Source of the DNA: Cristatella mucedo
Lineage: Eukaryota > Bryozoa > Phylactolaemata > Cristatellidae
Length of the DNA: 64,000 nt
Direction: 5' to 3'
NCBI GenBank assembly: GCA_009760855.2
Contig: WPIO01000024.1
Location: 4,874,001-4,938,000, forward strand
The notes below the pieces were generated by a model. That model saw only the letters and a program-made list of their open reading frames with translations, did no database searches and had not been told where the DNA came from. Shown here in pieces: positions 1 to 31,654 of this stretch. Each line of letters begins with the position of its first letter. Positions within the stretch are counted from its first letter, which is position 1. The position numbers and the translations under genes were made by a program.

Positions 1-208
1 ATGTTGTGCTTGCAAAAGCCTGGTCATTGCACAGTATCCCTAGATTGCCAGTGTAATTGCTGCTTCGAGCTGTCATTGCTGCCCGATGGTGAATCCGCCT
101 GGCAGCAGGCGTTTGATCGGCACTTCAGTGTCGGATGAGCCTAAAACTGTGCCACCGCTAACCAGCCATGCTATGCTGTCTGCTCTTAGCCGGTGCCACA
201 CACTAGCC

Positions 209-20186
<19,978 letters not shown>

Positions 20187-20977
20187 CCTCCTCTGGTTCA
20201 GCTCTTCTAAAACGGAAAGACAGTTTGCCCACTGCCGACCGGCCTGCAGCTGCCAGGGCAGCCCCTCGGCCTGCCAAGTGCCGGGCTTTCCTGGGGGCTT
20301 TCCATCGGAATGCTCGCTGATTCGCCAGCTCTGTGCCACTTCCCCCTCCTTTCCTTCTGGTTCAGCTTTGCCCGCTGGTCAGGAAGCGCAGCTGTGCTAG
20401 TTTTACGAAGCTGCTGTTCAAGGGCGTTCGATGCACCGGAAGGGGCGTTCGATGCACCGGAAGCTCGCTTGCTGGTGTCGCTGCCGTTCATCGAGTACCA
20501 CTGACAGAGCCACGGCAGCCACAACCGCCAAGTGCTGGCTCCGCTCTTGTAAAGCGGAAAAACGGTTAGTCCGTGGCAGCCTGCCAATAAGATTGAGTGG
20601 TGCCCTGCTCAATGTACGATGACGTGTCCGTGGATAAGCTTTCTCTTTTGCCCACCTCCCCGAGGTCGGCATGTCGTTCAAGTGGCCCCGACAGACTCGC
20701 ACCTGTCAGCAGCAGCAGCGCAGCGCAGCTCAGCCCCGGCCGGCCCCTTCTGCATGCTTGCCGGCCTCAGCAGCATCGCGATGCTGCTGGTGCCACCGCT
20801 GGCACCTTTTTGTGTTGTGAAGCCATTCGGCCACGACGCCGTTCACCGGACCGACTTAGCATTGTTCAAATCGGTGACAGTGTGCACCTCTCGTGCCTTT
20901 GCTGACATCTGCAAGCGCCGCTGTAGAGAACGAGTGCTGCTGCATCACTATGCGCACCCCTTTCGCCGAGTTAACAT

Positions 20978-21236
<259 letters not shown>

Positions 21237-21625
21237 GGTATTTCATTTTTTACTAGCAGCAGGCGGCTCTTGCTGCCATTGCCATACTCGCGCTGCTGCT
21301 GTCGACTTTTTTTAGTTGTCGCTCTTTCCGCACATGGTTCGGCTGCAGCAGACTGGCTGGTGTAAGGCCACGCCTGCCTGGCAACTGATTCATGCACGCG
21401 TGTTGCTGCACGTCGTTGTCGCTGCTGTTCCCTGCCTTTCCCTGCATATTTCTGTCACTTGTACAGGCGCAGCTTGCCAGGGGGACAAGGCCTGGCAGCT
21501 TTTTTTTTTCTGCTGCCAGTACGTAGCCAGGCATCATGGCTCAGTCCTACCCGGCTGGCTTGCTTGTAGCAATACTCTGGCAGAGCTAGCTTGCTTACCG
21601 TGCCGACTGATGGCTGATTTTCAAT

Positions 21626-21631
21626 AATAAA
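21626..21631 (+). terminator. candidate rel poly(A) signal
   Basis: AATAAA in an A/T-rich context after the TC tract; the first canonical hexamer after the rel stop codon. Confidence 0.4.
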
Positions 21632-21639
21632 ATCGTTAA

Positions 21640-22950
21640 AAACAAAACTCAGCATGCAATTCAGCCCCAGCACTAGCTCTGTGAGTGTCTACGTGTCGTT
21701 CGACTTGGCAGCCTAGTGTTATTCTTTTGTGTGGCTCTAGTATTAGCTGAGCAAAAGCATGCAGCCGGCATTCCGGGATGATGGCCCCAACGTGAGGAAG
21801 TGCTTAGATGTGCTTTGTCATTAGTCAACACTCTGTTTTTGTGTATCTGTAGCATTCACGATAAGTATACTTGGGCAGCTAGAAGACAAAGCTGTCCAAA
21901 GGCCGGGCCTGTTCGTCAGTGAACATCGTTTGAGTATTTTCGAGGTGTGGCTCGATATGTAGCCAGTAGCTGTGATGATGTGTTGCCAGAGTTGTGATCT
22001 ATTGTTGAGCAGATTGATGAGCTACCGTCGTCCGACGCAGTAAGTCCAGTCTTGAAGAATAAAGCACGCCACGACAGCCTTGCCCGAAGAAATCGTAGAC
22101 TGTTGCCTCCTTGCACACATCGGCGACTAATCGTCACGGCAGACGTAATTTGTCACCGAGCAAAGTGTAGCAAATATTATGATAGTTCAGACTCACGAAC
22201 ATGACAATGTCTGCCTGCTTTAATTTTTTCAAGGGTCTTGCATGTAACAGGTACTAGCCATCACAGCCACCTGACTGTTTGATACTGACTGCAGTGGCCC
22301 TCGGGTGAGACTAGTAAATGGTAGGATCAGATCCGATTCAGGCAAGTATGCATCCAATAGACAGCACTGTAGCAATACACGCATATTGCCCGTGCCTCAA
22401 AGACTGGGTTTTCTTAGTAACCTGTGGCTCCATATTCCATAGCAAAAGGGTAAGCGTTTGTAATCAACCGGCCTGTATATCAGTTTTGAGAAAAACTAAC
22501 CGGAAAGTTATCAATTTGGCATCAGAAACTACTTGACCTTGGATAAACAAGCTAGTTTGCTTGCTGGTCTGTGGCTCATTTCGCCGAGTCTTAGTATGCC
22601 TACGCATTCAATGAAACTGCCTAATAGAACCTAAATACGTTAACACATTCTGGCAGAACACTCGAGCGAAATTAAAAGATTGATAATGAGTTATGAGGGC
22701 TTTGCTACTCCAATTTCTGGGCAAGAGAAGATCTCAGTGAAGATACTAAGATGGTTGATAAAGGAAATCACACTGCTTGGGACTTTGACGTATTTAAAAT
22801 GGATTGATACGGCCTACGGCTATCTTCAAATGGCAAGCTTCGGACAGTGAGATCCGCCACACAGCGACCAGAACGCGTACACTAGAAGCTCTAGTTATGA
22901 TTGCACGCTTCTCTCCTCTTTCGTTATTGTGAACTCGCATAACTTTACTG
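21640..22950. other. intergenic, nothing recognised
   Basis: Moderately AT-rich unique-looking sequence without long coding frames or members of the repeat families named here. Confidence 0.5.
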
Positions 22951-22969
22951 TTACAGCCTCGGCATTTTT

Positions 22970-24400
22970 GCCGCAAACAACTGCTATCGACTGCCACTAC
23001 CCGGGCCAGTACGTCAATCCACCTCAACCCGCCTTAAAATGATAAGAATACTTCAAGTTTTAATAGTTATTGTACGTAGCTCTAATTTTCAGTTTTTGTG
23101 TAATTGCACAATTTTGCTACAATTGCCTCAACCATTCGGCAGCAATGGACTGCAATTGACTGCAATGGCCCGGGCCAATACCTCAATCTAAAGTAATCTG
23201 ATGCAAAATGCCCTGAAATCGATTTCGCTAGGCTCAAATTTTGAATGCACGTTACAAAGCACCCTAGTGAAGGTCAACCACATCATTTTAAGCAATTTCG
23301 CTCGTCCAATCTCGGGCAATGCATGGCAATCTACGGCTCGGTTCGAAGCAGCAACCCACTATAATCCGTGGTAAGCCAACCCCGAATTGGTTACACGAAG
23401 TGCTAATTGTCATCGCATTTCACATTTCTTTGTGCGAAAAGTAAAATCGTAGGACTTCCAAGCTATTTTGCACGTTAATTGTCAACAATGCACGCCAATC
23501 AACAGCAATAGCATGGACCAATATCGAAATCCGTGGCAAATCGACGAGAAATCGGCTGCACCAAGCTCCAATTCTCATTCCACGTAACATCTAACTGCGT
23601 GCACACATACTTTCAAGCCTTTCAACCAGCTCTGGCCGTTCAATCTTGGGCAATGCGTGGCAATCGACGGCAAAGGCCCGGGCCAATACGGCAATCCATT
23701 GCAAATCATTGGAAAGTGACTCGGCCAAGAACTAATATATCTTACCTGTCACAAGCCACTGTGTTGAAAGTGAAATCAAATCCTTTCAACCAATCGCGCA
23801 CGTACAATCGCGAGCAATGAATGGCAATTGACAGCAATGTCTCGGTCCGAGCTTTGCTCGTTAACAGTGAGCAATGCATGGCAATCCAAAGCAACGGTCG
23901 GGGCCGATGGCACAGTCCGTGAAAAATTTACAAGATTGGCTGCAAGAAACTGCAACTCTCACTCCACGTAACATATCACAATGCACGCGCATAATATTCA
24001 CCCATTGTTTGAGTTCAATCGATGGCAACGCATGGCAATCGACGGAAGTGACAGGGTAAATACGCCAATCCATAATGGTCAATTTCAAATGGACCGACAG
24101 TGGCTGAGTGAAGCTCCAACTTGTATTGCGTATTGCACTACACTGCTTTAAAAGTGCAGCCACATCCTTTTATACACTCGACAGAGGCACAATCGAGGGT
24201 AACGCACGGCAATGGCACGGCCTCTACCGAAATCTGTTTCAAATTTTCTGGAAATTTGTTGTTTGAATTTGTAATTATCCTACCACATAACGCTCACAGC
24301 GGGCGCACATACTATCATTTTGCGAATTCAACCTCGAGCAATCCATAGCAATCGCCGGTAATTGCCCAAGACAGTAAATCAATTTACGATTGTCTGTTAC
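22970..24400. repeat. degenerate tandem satellite, unit about 165-170 bp
   Basis: The motif CAATGCATGGCAATCGACGG (and variants), followed by CCCGGGCCAATACGGCAATC, recurs near 22985, 23150, 23318, 23485, 23649, 23814/23870, 24030, 24197 and 24338. Between the landmarks, shared text such as TCATTCCACGTAACAT also recurs. A 56-bp step near 23814-23870 is a partial duplication. About nine units. Confidence 0.85.
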
Positions 24401-24486
24401 AATTACAAACAAAGCTTGTGGGACAAGATCTAATTGCTGCATAGTGAGCTGAGTCTGCTGCTGGCTGCTCATATCTTGTAACGAGG

Positions 24487-24665
24487 TAAGCCTGGGTCTT
24501 TGTCCAAGAGGTACGGTGCTCACTCTCCATGACCTAGGTCGTGAGCTTGAGTCCGACAGTGGCCTATTCATTATCGATAGCTGCAAGTGGTAGCCATAGC
24601 GGACAGCCATAAAGGCTCTTCAGCCGCTATATAAATGAGACGACTAAATCAGTAAAGATTTTATT
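24487..24665 (+). repeat. SINE-A copy
   Basis: Body CTGCAAGTGGTAGCCATAGC and end GACGACTAAATCAGTAAAGA; B box decayed to GAGCTTGAGTCCGA. It directly follows the satellite. Confidence 0.78.
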
Positions 24666-24959
24666 TTATCAGAATGTGGATATGCTTCTCATGCTGGCGT
24701 CTGTTCCTTTTGATTCTGTTGTATGTGCCTATTGCTGTTGCTGCTTTCGCGATTAGCGAAGCGTCCGGGCAATAATGTACGGCGGTTGGGAAATTGACTC
24801 GACGCAGCGTCTGGCCTTTACTGCCACTCCTCCAGCTGTTGCTGAAGGAGTTCCACAATCATTTCCCTCTCGGCCATCTCCGTTAAAGCTGGATTCTGTT
24901 AGATCCGATACCACCAAGATTGCCAGAAATATGCTGTATTCTTAGCGTGAGAAATCTTT

Positions 24960-25715
24960 AAACAATATAGTAATAACTCTTTATTAATGAGTGGAACGGA
25001 GAGCGCCACGCTGGAGCTCCTGAGAGAATGTGGGAGAATCGTAGGGCGGCTGGCCTGATATACCATGTCTGAAAACATGTTACCTTTGTCTTTATAACAG
25101 CAAAGTCTTCATGACCTGACCGTCGGAGAAAGTATGAAGACTTGAAAGTAGTCAGACTGACTATTGAATCGATTCGGTCATCTAAGCCTTGCTCGTCGTC
25201 CGACTCAGCTCCCTTGCTGCATGCATTGACAACATTCGCGACTGGATGTCTGCTAACTTCATGGAGCGTAATGAATGATGATAAGACCAACATAATATGC
25301 AGTTTTTGAAAACCCACTGTCCCCGAAAGTTGGGATACCAAGCCCTCAAGATTGGTTCAGCCAGCAATCCACACTCAACTCGTTTGCCCCAGCCTACCCA
25401 TCCGACTTCCTTCTTCCTCCGCTGTGCTCTCGGTTCACCCGCTCCTCTGCATCTCGCCATCCTTCGAAGTAAATGTAATCCTTTTCGTGATCGAGCTTTC
25501 AGTTCGTGCAAATCAAAATCTGGAACTGCACGATTGAAAGCCTGTTACTCGTCAGAGGCCTTACTAACAGATGATCGTGAGTGTCTCCTGATTTGCTCAA
25601 GCAATCAGACCGGAGAATTATTCATACTTGGTGCTTATGCATTATGGATACCGTGTATGTCACTGATCCTTGGGTATTGAAAGCACCCAGAGAATGATTA
25701 AGTTCTCTTAGGCTG
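24960..25715. mobile_element. scrambled LINE-A remnants
   Basis: Fragments of the RT C-terminal region (TCGTCGTCCGACTCAGCTCC, GCTGCATGCATTGACAACAT, AATGATGATAAGACCAACAT) lie in + orientation. A tail-like GAAAGCACCCAGAGAATGAT at 25680 runs into a TC tract. Confidence 0.6.
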
Positions 25716-25720
25716 CTCAA

Positions 25721-25849
<129 letters not shown>

Positions 25850-26239
25850 CAACCTGAGCTCTCTATCTGATAAGCAAGCGATCGTAAATCGCAGCAGTCA
25901 GAATTTATAATCCTTCGCATAACCGAACTTGCAAACGCTGCTGCGCCTAGGGCTGATAGCGGGTGCACGCAGTAACTCCTTAGCGAATCCAGTTGAGCCA
26001 AAGCTAAATTCTTTCGGGGAGGGTGGAGTACGGGTCCCTCTCCTGCCTTAAGTGTTGCTCAGCAGATCGACCTTGAAAAATACGGTAGAAGCTGGGATAT
26101 CCCTTTCTATTCCGTCGCCGATGTAAGTAATTATAGAGAGGAGTTATAGTTTAGACCTAATTTTTGTCTGTCCTCTCCCTAGTGAACCACTAAATACCAC
26201 CGTAGCCGCCTATTGTCAGGCTAACGCCAAGAGTTGGCC

Positions 26240-26350
26240 CTAGTTTGGCCCAGGGGTAACGTGGTCTCATTTAGTGACCGAGGTTGTGGGCTCGAGCCTA
26301 GCGGCTTATGCGAAGCGCCCGGTTAGAGATCTCCTCGGCTGCTATGCATA
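26240..26350 (+). repeat. SINE-B-like copy, diverged
   Basis: tRNA-like head GGCCCAGGGGTAACGTGGTC, B box GTGGGCTCGAGCCTAG, then GCGAAGCGCCCGGTTAGAGA and GGCTGCTATGCATA in SINE-B order. Confidence 0.6.
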
Positions 26351-26619
26351 TACATTGCATTTCATGTCATTAAGTGAGGACAAACTCGCTTAAAGCAAAT
26401 AAAATGCAAAGCGAAACCGAAGAGCCAAATTCAAAAGCTCGCCAGAGCAGCAGCCCTAGATCAGCGACGATGCCGTACCACGCCCAGAAAAAGCATAGAT
26501 AGTAAAGCGAAAAGCTGCCTGTCGAGGTCGTGAACACAGTCGAGTACAGGAGGATAGACAGCCCGCCCGCACAGATTCTCCGTTGAAGTAGATGTGTGCT
26601 CTACGTATGCCTACCATAT

Positions 26620-28325
26620 CTTTTGTATGCGAGGTGGGTCAGGCTAGAATTCGGTATCTGGCATCTGCCTGACTCCATCCCCTTTGATGGATTTAAGCCT
26701 GTGATGTGGCATGGACACAGGCCGGTAACCAGCTGGTGGCCAGATGCTGGACTGGAGCAGTGAAGGAGAGGGGAGTCGAGCGGGAGAGAGAGAGGCGAGT
26801 GAAGTCGTGCTCGCTCTACTCTGAGAGTAGTATAACAAACTGTTGGTGTTGGTTCTGGGCCAGCATTCTGTATGCCAAACGACAAGCTATTTCGTGGGAT
26901 GGAGCCGATGATGATGCCCTTGGAGATGCTCTTGTGTTGCGTCCCAAGGCTTCGATGGCTTCGGAGACTTCGTTGGCTGGCTGCTGAACTTCGAGAGGAA
27001 GATCAAGAAAAGTGGCTACGAACCGAGTGAGTGGCACTCGTTTTTGCTCCTTGCGATTCAAGGTGGGGCCTTCACGTTTGCCTCGAGGCTCCCGCAGGCA
27101 GTTCAAGACGATTACGCCAAGCTTCGCGAGGCCCTAGTGAGGGCATTAACCTCGCCGGCCGGTAGAGGGCGATTGCTGCACTCTGATCGGGTAAAGGCTG
27201 GTCGGACTCAGAGGGCCGACAGGAACGAGCGGAAGCTGCAGCAGCGATCACCGACGGTGTGCCGGGCGACAGAGGTTTGTCAGGCTGCCACGCGGTGGCA
27301 GCAGGCAACGGCTCTCAAAGCTGTGACGGTTGGTCAGGCTGCGATGGTGTTCCACGAAGCAAGGTCAAGCGCACGAAGCAAGGTCAAGCGCACGAAGCAA
27401 GTCGGCGGCGTCTGCGACAGAGAGGCAGTGGCCGGTGATGCAGCGAAAGCTATGAAGGTGAAGTTGGCCTGCGACCAGCCGGTGGGCTGTGATGCGCCGC
27501 AGGCCGGAGAGTGTGTGCAGACCGAAGAGTCTGCACAGGCCGGAGAGTCTGTGCAACACGGGGAGTCTGCTCGGGATGGAGAGGTTGTGCAGGACGGAGA
27601 GGCTGTCCAGGAGGGAGAATCAGTGCAGGCCGCAGAGACTATGCAGGCCAGAGAGACTGCTCAGGTTAGAGAGGGTACGCAGGACGGAGAAGCAGCTGCG
27701 TATGTCGGAGACGCGGTGGCAGAATCGGCAGAATCGGCAGAAGCGGATGGAGCGACGGCCACCGAGGTCTGCAAAACGGGGGCTGTGGACGTCAGCTCGG
27801 CGACGATGGCCGGTGGCTCACGATGCTGGCTGATCGCGAAAGGCCGTGCACCAGCCCTCCTGCGAGCAACCGTAAGGTAGCCTGTGGGGTTAGCTATTGA
27901 TGTTAGCCGTTATGCTGCAGATGTTTAGTGTCTAGTTTGTATCGTTTGCAGATAGGCTCGTTCATTGCTGCCCTGTACATTGCAGCCACTTGTTTGGCTG
28001 CTGGAAACTTGTGACCTTTAGGTCAAGGGGGCGTGTAGTTCGAGTGTATGCTGGCTCCTCTGATGAGCCTGTGATGTGGCATGGACACAGGCCGGTAACC
28101 ACTGGTGGCCAGATGGTGGATTCACCGTCAGGATCAGCCGGTGCACAGTTGTGGTCCTCGGTGAGTCATCGGTGTCAACCAGGGGACTGGGGCAGGATAG
28201 GAGAAGGGAGTCGAGTGGGAGAAGGGGCGAAGGGAGCCATGCGTCTTTCGGCTCCGTGCGTAGTAGAATAAAGTTTTGGTGTTGTTCATCGTTGCTGGCT
28301 CTCTGATGTGCGAACCAAACTACAA
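26620..28325 (+). mobile_element. gag-only LTR retrotransposon
   Basis: Two direct terminal repeats flank a 1.2-kb internal region. They share TGTGATGTGGCATGGACACA (26700 and 28070), GGCCGGTAACCA, GGTGGCCAGATG, a GA-rich block, and TTGGTGTTG near the 3' end. A polypurine stretch AAGGGGGCG (about 28025-28032) precedes the right repeat. The only coding region is gag-like; there is no protease, reverse transcriptase or integrase. Repeat borders are approximate (left about 26620-26865, right about 28032-28320). Most likely a non-autonomous Gypsy-type element mobilised by another's enzymes. Confidence 0.75.
26951..27880 (+). CDS. gag-like protein of the LTR element
   Basis: From 26951 the frame reads FDGFGDFVGWLLNFERKIKK, then EWHSFLLLAIQGGAF and LPQAVQDDYAKLREAL. 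This is the retrotransposon gag helical pattern (FDG..., WxxxLxxxLxGxA, DYxxLKxAL). After about residue 80 it becomes a degenerate six-residue repeat of the GESVQD type (27485-27690), then an Ala/Glu tail, ending at TAG 27878-27880. No zinc knuckle is visible. No in-frame ATG precedes FDG; a Met run in another frame at 26901-26927 suggests a frameshift near the start, so the protein may be broken. Confidence 0.65.
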   Translation, partial: FDGFGDFVGWLLNFERKIKKSGYEPSEWHSFLLLAIQGGAFTFASRLPQAVQDDYAKLREALVRALTSPAGRGRLLHSDRVKAGRTQRADRNERKLQQRSPTVCRATEVCQAATRWQQATALKAVTVGQAAMVFHEARSSARSKVKRTKQVGGVCDREAVAGDAAKAMKVKLACDQPVGCDAPQAGECVQTEESAQAGESVQHGESARDGEVVQDGEAVQEGESVQAAETMQARETAQVREGTQDGEAAAYVGDAVAESAESAEADGATATEVCKTGAVDVSSATMAGGSRCWLIAKGRAPALLRATVR

Positions 28326-28334
28326 CGGCTATAA

Positions 28335-28445
28335 CCACTGCTTGCAGTTGGCAATATAGGATAGCACAGTATAGGGTTTGAACCCGTGACCTCGGTCGCG
28401 AAGAGGGAGCACTTTACCTCCTGGGCTATCAAGGCCCATAGGCAA
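28335..28445 (-). repeat. SINE-A copy, reverse
   Basis: Reverse: GCTATAACCACTGCTTGCAG, GGTTTGAACCCGTGACCTCG (B box), GAGGGAGCACTTTACCTCCT and GGGCTATCAAGGCC (head). It abuts the right end of the LTR element. Confidence 0.82.
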
Positions 28446-28707
28446 AGAGGAATAAATTACTGCAGCAGCCGAGCACGCGATCTCTGTGGCGAGGTCGGAG
28501 CACATTGACTCCTAGGCTTAGAACAGGTTGACCCTGATATCGCGTTGCAGGATCCTGCCAGGAAAGCCAAACCTGGAACTCCAGTCGTTATGGATAGATG
28601 AGGCATCTGCAATGCTTCGGATGTCGAATGAATCCACATTTTCATCTTCCTTCGGTCTAGCTGGCTACCGGCCTTTAGTTCGAAACCGTACCTGTTTTTA
28701 AAGAGTA

Positions 28708-28880
28708 CAATTGACTCCGCGTATAAGAACATCGGATATAGGAGTACTTCGTTTATAAGAATAGCAATGCCGCGTCCCAGATACACTCTAGCTATAGCCT
28801 CACTCTGCATGTAGGAATACTTTACATGTAAGAATGGCCATTTGCCCGGCCGAGAGTATTCTTATAAGCGGAGTCGATTG
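28708..28880. mobile_element. MITE, Tc1/mariner-pogo type, TA target duplication
   Basis: Terminal inverted repeats: left CAATTGACTCCGCGTATAAG, right (reverse complement) CAATCGACTCCGCTTATAAG, each flanked by TA (28706-28707 and 28881-28882). The 173-bp element has no coding capacity, so it needs a transposase from elsewhere. The terminus recalls Tigger/pogo ends. Confidence 0.82.
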
Positions 28881-29384
28881 TACTTCGCTCTTCTACCACA
28901 TTAGCAAAAGTTCAAATGATGTACTCGTGACGTATCGGACTGTTCAATTTTAGTGACTTCTCGCTAATCGCTTAGCGTCACTCTGGTACAAGCTCATACC
29001 AAGTAAAAGCTATCAGCTAACACAAAAAATTGCCGTTTGGATACCGTTGTTGCTAAGCCGACTCTTTAAATGGAAGCAAATTGTGCTCGGAGCCTCTTTC
29101 GGATTGGTATTTTAATCCTAGGTCTTAGCCTAGGGGTAAAGTGCTAACTGTTCATGTTGTTTGAGCCTGCGGCTTCTGCTGTGGTAATTAGCGAAGCGCC
29201 TGACGCTAATGAACGCGCCTCAAGGCGCAAAGCGTCAGGCCACTAATGCAGATTATATTTCGTGTCGTCTGCAGCGATTGATTGGGCTCCCACATAGATA
29301 TGTGCCCGCTGGGAGTAATAAAGCAGAGACTCGTTTACCGCACACGTGCGCCCGCTGTGTCTCCGTGAGAGTCCTACAAGAACA

Positions 29385-29555
29385 GCCGCCGCCTGAGCCA
29401 CTGTCCTACAACATTCCCTACCCAGATCGTGTGTTCGAGTCCTACAGTCGCCGATCCTATATTGTCCACAGCGAGCGATGGCGATTGCTGTCGAGGCTCT
29501 TCTGTCGCTATTTAAATGATGCTGTCAAACAAACTAACCTTAAGTTTTATTTACT
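29385..29555 (+). repeat. SINE-A copy inside the inverted-repeat element
   Basis: GTGTTCGAGTCCTACAGTCG (B box), GAGGCTCTTCTGTCGCTATT and GCTGTCAAACAAACTAACCT at the end. Confidence 0.75.
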
Positions 29556-29579
29556 TTACCACCCAGACCTACGGTGTAG

Positions 29580-31010
29580 TGGCAATAGTGTTAAGAACGA
29601 GAAACCCCCTTTAGTTCGGATAGCGGCACAACGCGAGAAGTGTTCAACGACCTGAAGCAAGCAATCCGCCGACGATAGCAGCACAGCGCTCGATATTGTG
29701 CAAGCAGTGCTAGCAACAGCACGGTATTACAAAAAAGCACCAGACTCGCCTATATTTTAAGGCTGCCGCGCACAGGTGACTCCCAGCCGACTCGCTAACT
29801 GACTTTAGCTCAGCGTTCTGACTCGCCGACCAGCAGAACATTGCTGCAAGAGAGCGACTTCGATAAAGCACGATAAACCTTTTCGTAGTAGACGGGTCAC
29901 GATGATACAAACTACCTTACTAGTTATGGGCAAACCCAGCGTGATTCAGAAATTGGAACGAGTGGCGCTCAAAATTGGCTCTGCCAGCTTATCTCCTGTT
30001 GAATCAGCTCGAAATCTAGGTGTCGTGTTCCAAAGTGACCTCTCGCTAGACGACCACATCAGCTCCACAATCAAGTCTGCCTACTTTCAGCTACACAACA
30101 TTTCTAAAATTCGGGCTTGTCTAGATAAGGATACCACGTCTAAGTTGGTCCATGCATTTGTGGTCCCCGTCTTGATTTTTGTAACTCACTGGTTGCGGGC
30201 CTACCGGCATGTGCAATCAGGCGATTACAGCCGGTGCAAAACTCAGCAGCTAGGCTTGTCTGTCGTGAGCGTCGCAGTTGCCACGAAACACCACTTCTCG
30301 CCGACCTGCACTGGCTACCAGTCAAGCAACCAATCGACTTCAAGTTTTGTCGCTCACTTTTAGGTCACTTCATTCTTTGGCTCCAGCTTATCTCTCAAGA
30401 TCTACTCCCCCACCAGGCCAAGCATTGTACCACCCGCTTTTCGGAATCCAACCGTCTACCAATACCTCGTACAAACCTCAAATCCTTTGGAGACCGTGCA
30501 TTTAGTTCGTATGTTCCCAAAGCATGGAACTCCCTCCCGACTTGCGTCAGAACGTCCTCAGACTTGACCACATTTAAAAAGAACTTAGAAAACCTATTTA
30601 GGATAGCATTTAGTGGGTCCCTGTAATTCATCCTTCATGTGATTATGTGTGCTGACACTGTGCATGCTGCCACTAACCACATTTGCATGCTGACCCTGTG
30701 CATGTCACCCCTAACCATGCTATTCAAGCTTATTAAGCATGATAATACTCACCATTCAATCGCGCTTCCCTTTGCAGCAAATGTGAAGCGCCTAGAAAGA
30801 GATTGAGTTTCTCTGAGGGCGCTTGATCAAGTGCATTATTATTATTATTTGTATCAAGTCAGGCAATATAATAACTATCGGACATAATTACACATAATTA
30901 TGTTCCTAAGCCTCAGCTTATTGCGGCTATCTCAATGAGTTTTTAAAACGGCAAAGCTCATAGTTCTTAATCGAGGTTCAGCTGTCAAGCTCATTGTTCA
31001 TAATCGTGGG
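29580..31010. repeat. direct repeat pair, first copy (R1 and R2 blocks)
   Basis: R1 (29580-29895) resembles 31655-31975: both contain GCGCACAGGTGACT followed by CCAGC, and a GAGCGACTT near the end. R2 (30865-31010) resembles 32755-32900: both contain TCTTAATCGAGGTTCAGCTG. In this copy the LINE-A sits between R1 and R2. Confidence 0.65.
29895..30855 (+). mobile_element. LINE-A 5'-truncated copy
   Basis: Begins near the KPSVIQKLER segment and includes [20 protein letters not shown], the SRLDFCN equivalent (frameshifted), [11 protein letters not shown]-like sequence in another frame, and NLENLFRIAFSGSL. It ends with the standard tail and ATT run. At least two frameshifts; not functional. Confidence 0.85.
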
Positions 31011-31654
31011 TCACCACTTTATCCTCTTCTTTAAAACATGTCCGTCCACGGATATTTGGTAGCTCATAGACCCGTTTTGCAGGTGACAGAGCAAGTTGAG
31101 CTTGCAGCCTCCAGATGTCGGCTGGGTTGGTGGGTCGAGCCGGAAGCCGGCGCCATACTGGAATGGAGCCGCTTTCATGACGCTATCTGTATCGCCATGC
31201 CGCCGTGTTGTCTGTGACAGTGGCTCCAGCGGCGGCTGTTCTTTTGGAAGTCTCACGGAGACACAGCGGGCGGGCGCACGTTCGCGGTTAACGAAACTAT
31301 GCTCTATTACTCTCAACGGGCACGCGCATGAGAGCTCGATCAATCGCAGCAGATGACGCGAAATATAGCACGCATTAGTGGCGCGATGCTGCGCTTCGTC
31401 AATGGCTTAGCTACTGGCCACAGGTGAGGCAAGTACACTAGTGTCGAGCGCTTCGCTAATTACAGCAGCAAAAGCCGCAGGCGCACACAGCAGCCGTCTG
31501 CCGCTAGCCGTCGACGGAGTCGTAGCAGCGCCTAAGCGTGTCGTCTGCATAGTATCGACCGCCGGTAGCCGCAGTTGAGCACCGCCACGAAGATCGCCTT
31601 TATCGTCGCTTACAGCTTCTCGTGCCACAACAAATTCTTGAAGCTAGCGACACG

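Larger units (their letters stand above)
29165..31482. mobile_element. long inverted-repeat element with nested SINE-A and LINE-A
   Basis: Arms of about 250 bp (29165-29410 and 31205-31482) are inverted copies. Outer ends share GCCTGCGGCTTCTGCTG with GTAATTAGCGAAGCGC. Inner parts share CGCCCGCTGTGTCTCCGTGA and CTGTTCTTGTAGGACTCTCA (second read on -). Between them lie a SINE-A, a repeat block R1, a LINE-A and a block R2. No transposase frame and no clear target duplication, so the class is unknown. Confidence 0.7.

Noticed and set aside
22000-24600. CRISPR-like array in the 165-bp repeats
   Set aside because: Units are long, diverged and without a repeat/spacer division; eukaryotic satellite-like sequence.
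27072-27559. Minus-strand frames opposite the gag-like gene
   Set aside because: Shadows of the repeat-bearing gag frame with no motif.
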